DNA of 64,000 bases from Plasmodium relictum (lineage: Eukaryota > Apicomplexa > Aconoidasida > Haemosporida > Plasmodiidae): positions 1,178,001 to 1,242,000 of the forward strand of contig NC_041690.1 of the NCBI RefSeq assembly GCF_900005765.1, read 5' to 3'. The position numbers and the translations under genes were made by a program. The notes below the pieces were generated by a model, which worked only from the letters and a program-made list of their open reading frames with translations, was not told where the DNA came from and searched no databases. Below, piece by piece: positions 59,670-64,000 of this stretch. Every line of letters begins with the position of its first letter. Position 1 is the first letter of the stretch.

Positions 59670-62600
59670 ATGAATGATAAAATGTACCAAAAAATTATAA
59701 GTAACATTAATGAATTATCTCAATTTAAATTAATATGCAAAAAAAAAGTAAGCATATTAATATATTTTTAATTTCTCTTCCTAATAATAAATAACCTTTG
59801 TCTAAATGTCTTAACTATTAATTATGTTGTTATGCTCAATAATTATAATTAGAAAAATAATGAATTTCAAAATTAAAAGAAGTTTTATGTCACAATTTTT
59901 TATATTTATTTATTTTTTTTTTTTTTAAAGTTGGAATTAATAAACATATGGAAATCTTGTAATAGTAAAGAAGCCGAAGAAATTTGGTTATATCTTCATA
60001 ATTTATTAGTAGAATATACATGCCCAGAAAAATTGATTTATAATGAAGAAAATTCAACTTTATTATTTAAAGTAATATAAAATAGAGAAATTTATATATT
60101 TTTTTTATAATTACCTTTTCACTAAAAGAAAATATAATAAAATAAAAAATATATTATCCACTTTTTACATTTTTAAGGGAGAAAACGATAGACAATTTCT
60201 GTTGACATGTATAAATTTTGTTTCTATATATTTGCTATATTTAAGCAATAATGAAAGAAAGAAAAAATCTATAAACTTGGATGAAAACTTCAGAAAATTA
60301 TTTTATAAATTGATTGGTTCAAAATTAAAAAGAAAAAAAAACTAAATATTAGATAATTTGGATATATATATATATATATATATATGTATATTTTTTTTTA
60401 AAAAAAGAGATTCAATTTATGTTAAGTGACAAGGAAATAAGGATTTCATTTGGAAAATGTTTGTTAAATATTTGTGAATTAAAACTAGTGGAAAATGATT
60501 TTTCAAATTACTTAAAAATTAATGTTTTATTATTCCTATTATGGAAATCTTGTTCTACCGAAGTAAAATAAGAATTTTATCAACAAAAAATTAATATGAA
60601 AGTGTTCATATAAATAAATAGACAGAATTATAAATTTAATTTATGTTAATTAAACAAAAATATATAATTACAAAATAATTTTTAATAAAGGGTAAAAGTA
60701 CTGATATAAGTAAATTAAAAAAATACAAAGATTTTTGTAAAATTATAAAATGGGGAATATCCGACAAAACAACTAATTCTTTTTACGTTTTATGTTCTTA
60801 TTCTTTAAGTCTCCCTAAGTTTTATGAAAAGTAAAAATAGATAACATAGTACAAAAAGTATCTAAATATAAAAAAAAAAAAAATATTTATTTTTTAGCTG
60901 CGATGGTAAAATATTTTTATCTTATGTATGGTCTCTAAATGAAAATATAGCATATCACCTTTTTAACGTAACTAAAAAGCAAAAAATTATCTTATTATAG
61001 AAATAAAATTCTTTCATTAATTTTTTTTTTTTTTTTTAAATAGAAATTTGTTCATAGTACAGTGGTTTTACCATTTGATAATATTAATCATTATTCTAAA
61101 ATTATTTATTCAACATGGAAAGTATAAGATATAAAAAATATAAATATTTTATTTTATTATATTTTATTTTTATTTTTTTGAATATTGTATTTATTTTATA
61201 AATTCTTTTAGTAAAAAGATTTTTTTTGTTATTACTATTACATTTTAATATTTTTATGTTTTTTTCAGAATTGTTCTGATGATATGAAAAGTGTTATTGA
61301 AACACAATTAGAACATCTTGTTCATTTTTCCTTAAAATGCCCTATTAAAATTGCAGCGCGTTTTAGATGTGTACTTAATATATTTCATACAAATAAAGGG
61401 TATAGATTTTTAACTTTTTTTTAATTTATTTTCTTATTTTGCCTATATTAGTATTATTTAAATATATATATATATTTTTTTTTTTTTTTCCATATTTATA
61501 TAATAAGTGATAAAAGTATCAATAAGTTAATTTTCAAAATTTATGATCCTGTTATATGGAGAAATTTAATGGTAAAAGAAAGTAGAAAAAAGAAATTTAT
61601 AATTAAAATATATGAATATAATATATGTTTATTTATTATAAATTATGAAGTCACCAAATTGGAAAATTAGATTTAATGCAACGTGCATTTTTCAATTAAT
61701 CTTTCCTGTTGTGGTAATATATTTTTTTTTTTTTTTAAAAAAATTTTTGATTTTTCTTACGGAATTTTTTTAATACTCATATTAATTTTCTTTTCCTTTT
61801 TTTTCATTTTTTTGATTATATATTTTTTAAATATTATATAGGATCCCTGCATAAAGGATATAAATTATCTAGAGGAAATGGATAAGTTAATAAAAAAAAA
61901 ATTAAATAAAATAAAATGACAAATACCATATATATATATATTTTTTTTTAAGAGCTTATAATGCGCTTATTGAATTATCTGAAGATAAAAATATATGTGT
62001 TAGACAAGCTACAGCCAAGTGCATTTGTTACGTAAAAAAAAAAAAAAAAATAAAATAATAAAATAAATATATAACAATAATATAATTATAATATAAAAGA
62101 AAAAAAAACAACAGTTCACTAGTTTTTAAAATAATAGCTTAAGAAAACATTAAATGTAACCAAATAAAAAAATAAAGTAATTATTTATAAAATATATATT
62201 TTATTATTCTTTAAGATATTAAATGAATTATGGGAAATAATACATGATGATAAGAGAATAATATTACTTAATATATTAATCAACAAATTATTAAAAGATA
62301 AATATAGTGAGAATGTAAGATCAGAAGTAGTGTTAGGTCTTTGTGAAATTGCTAAGAATAAAATGATTAATAAAATATTTCTAAAAATATTTGATAGAAT
62401 TAAATATCTTATAAGTGATAAATCTTTAAATGTTAGAAAAAATTTTGTTAATCTCGTATTAGAACTCAACAAAAACTTAAATGATAATTTTTCTAATGAA
62501 ATAGATTTTAATGAATTAATGAAAAGGATAACAAAAGATTATTTTACATTTAATGTTCAAGCATGTATAAAGAAATTGTCGTATATGAAACAAGAAAATA

Positions 62601-64000
62601 ATGAAAAAATAAAAAGTAAGGAGATACGTGAATTTTTAAAATTATCAACAAATTTAATAACATATACTATGTGGAAATGCGATATAAAAGAGCAAGCAAA
62701 AAAATGCATTAACTTCTTAAATGAATACCCTGTTTTAATGATCTGCATAAGTAAATTTTCAACAAATTTAAAATTAATTGATAGATATAAGTTATCTTCT
62801 GTTTTATTTGAAATAACAAATGTAAAATTAAAAGAAGAAGACAGTTGTATTTTATTAAGTGAAAACGATAAGAATATTTTAAATGATGATAATTTAAAAA
62901 AAAAATATATAAGGTATTCCTCTCTATTAATATGTGTAGCTAATTTACTGAAGGCAAAAAATGAGGAAGAAATAGAACTTTGTTCTTCTGAAGAAATTCA
63001 AGACTTTTTAAAAAAAAAATTTATAGAAAAATATTTTTTAGATAGTATAAATACTTTGATACAACCATTTTATTTTAAAGTCTTAAAATATATAAATTTA
63101 AATCATGATAATTATTTGATAATACATAAATATTCTCATAATCAATTAAATTCTTTACATATTATGAAAAATAAATATATATGTAAAAAATGCATAATTC
63201 CTTTATTTTATAAGTGGGGACTTTTAAGATCATATGTAATTAAAAATATTAATTTTTTGAATATATCTATTCAGTCAATTTTTTATCAAATAAAAAACAG
63301 TAAAGATATATTGACAAATTCAGTAAATAATAAAAATGATGTTTTATTAGGAAATGACACTATTAATATACAAGAAAATATATCAAACGATATTGAAAAA
63401 AATAGTATATATATAACAAATATTCATAAAGGAGAATTAGATGATAAAAATAAAAACAAAAAAAAATATATGAATGAGGAAAATAGCAATAATGAAAATA
63501 TAAATGCTAGTATTGAAATAGAAGGCTTAAAAAATAAAATAAATGAAAAGGATTCAAATGAAGTTGAAAAAATTGATATCAATAAGATTAATAATGAAAA
63601 TAAAGGGAACATAAGTGATACTGAACTTAATATATACATAAATAATGAAATAGAACTTAATGCTTTGCTTTTTTTATCTTTAATTGTAAAAAAAAAAAAA
63701 TATCACAATATGTTATTTAAATGCTTCCCTGACATAATTTATAATTTTATTTATAAATTTAATTATTTTCTGTTATACACTTTTGAAAGTATTTCTATGA
63801 ATTATTTCTTTTTGCCTCCTCATTTTCTTTCACCTTATAATGAAAAACAAAATATCACCATTACACAATTTATCATAAGTGATCAAAAGAAAATAAAAGA
63901 GTATATGAAATTATATATTTCTTTCTTTTTTCTCTTTAATTATATTTGTCTTCAAAATAAGCTTTCTTATGAATGGGATGAATTAATACAAAATACTTTA
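59670..64000 (+). CDS. CAPG2: Condensin-II complex subunit G2-like HEAT-repeat protein, 13 exons, 3' end outside window
   Basis: The exons are 59670-59747, 59931-60071, 60178-60316, 60408-60562, 60691-60830, 60898-60967, 61044-61121, 61269-61399, 61508-61571, 61651-61713, 61842-61885, 61953-62031 and 62216-64000 (open at the edge). Every junction is GT-AG and in frame, giving at least 989 residues. The protein is a HEAT-type helical array. SPNWKIRFNATCIFQLIFPV-VDPC, then ICVRQATAKCICYILNELWE and SENVRSEVVLGLCEIAKNK, correspond to the NCAPG2 pattern of VRxNAxxLFxxLFPxxDP, VRxxAxxGVCxIxxxFWE and DVRxxVFKGL. Condensin II compacts chromosomes during mitosis with SMC2/SMC4. Residues from about 790 on are more divergent, with an Asn/Glu/Lys insert at about 755-870. 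The NCAPG2 call rests on pattern recall, and a generic HEAT protein is the alternative. Confidence 0.75.

Noticed and set aside
1-64000. tRNA, snRNA or other structured RNA genes
   Set aside because: I looked on both strands for GC-rich islands and T-arm motifs such as GGTTCGAATCC in the intergenic regions and saw none. A tRNAscan or Infernal run would be decisive.
1-64000. CRISPR arrays, insertion sequences or viral elements
   Set aside because: No regularly spaced repeats, terminal inverted repeats, transposase or integrase reading frames were found; the repeats are simple microsatellites typical of Plasmodium.

Overview
The window is nuclear DNA of a malaria parasite (genus Plasmodium). 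Non-coding DNA is extremely AT-rich, with long poly-A, poly-T and TA runs. Proteins are rich in Asn and Lys and carry long low-complexity inserts. Introns are short, AT-rich and GT-AG, with T-rich acceptors, and several proteins belong to Plasmodium-specific families (ApiAP2 with ACDC domain, GEST). The run AP2-O5 / MUS81 / BRF1 / small basic protein / TOG protein / GEST ... HRD3 matches, from memory, the central part of P. falciparum chromosome 14 (around PF3D7_1448400 to PF3D7_1449500, read in reverse). The species cannot be fixed from sequence alone; an avian parasite is plausible.

Layout. 1-704: C-terminal end of an uncharacterised protein (+). 1822-3144: uncharacterised coiled-coil protein (+). 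4666-6298: two-exon ApiAP2 factor, probably AP2-O5 (-). 6.2 kb of divergent non-coding DNA follows. 12498-16411: MUS81 nuclease with a short terminal exon (+). 17268-19773: TFIIIB subunit BRF1, two exons (-). 22388-23191: 79-residue lysine-rich protein, two exons (-). 24955-28217: seven-exon TOG/ARM-repeat protein (-). 30288-31294: three-exon secreted GEST (+). 32275-32765: 74-residue three-exon membrane protein (+). 33773-34788: two-exon macrodomain protein (+). 35324-36205: CS/NudC-like protein (-). 36951-37613: VTI1-like Qb-SNARE (+). 39370-48496: 2945-residue RFTS-DDT-WHIM chromatin protein, three exons (+). 49375-51977: HRD3/SEL1L-like ERAD protein, two exons (+). 54916-58923: ubinuclein/HPC2-like histone chaperone subunit (+). 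59670-64000: condensin-II subunit G2-like protein, 13 exons so far, running off the window (+).

There is no operon logic. Themes recur, however: chromatin and DNA maintenance (RFTS-DDT-WHIM protein, ubinuclein, condensin-II G2, MUS81), transcription (AP2-O5, BRF1), secretory pathway (VTI1, HRD3) and mosquito-stage biology (AP2-O5, GEST, perhaps the TOG protein). All spliced structures were built by hand from in-frame GT-AG junctions and need RNA support.

The most interesting items are the RFTS-DDT-WHIM protein, a cluster of AP2-O-like and AP2-Sp-like sites upstream of GEST, a recurring pattern of very short upstream ORFs that abut or overlap main start codons, and a divergent macrodomain protein. 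I found no obviously new multi-gene system, mobile element, CRISPR array or tRNA gene.
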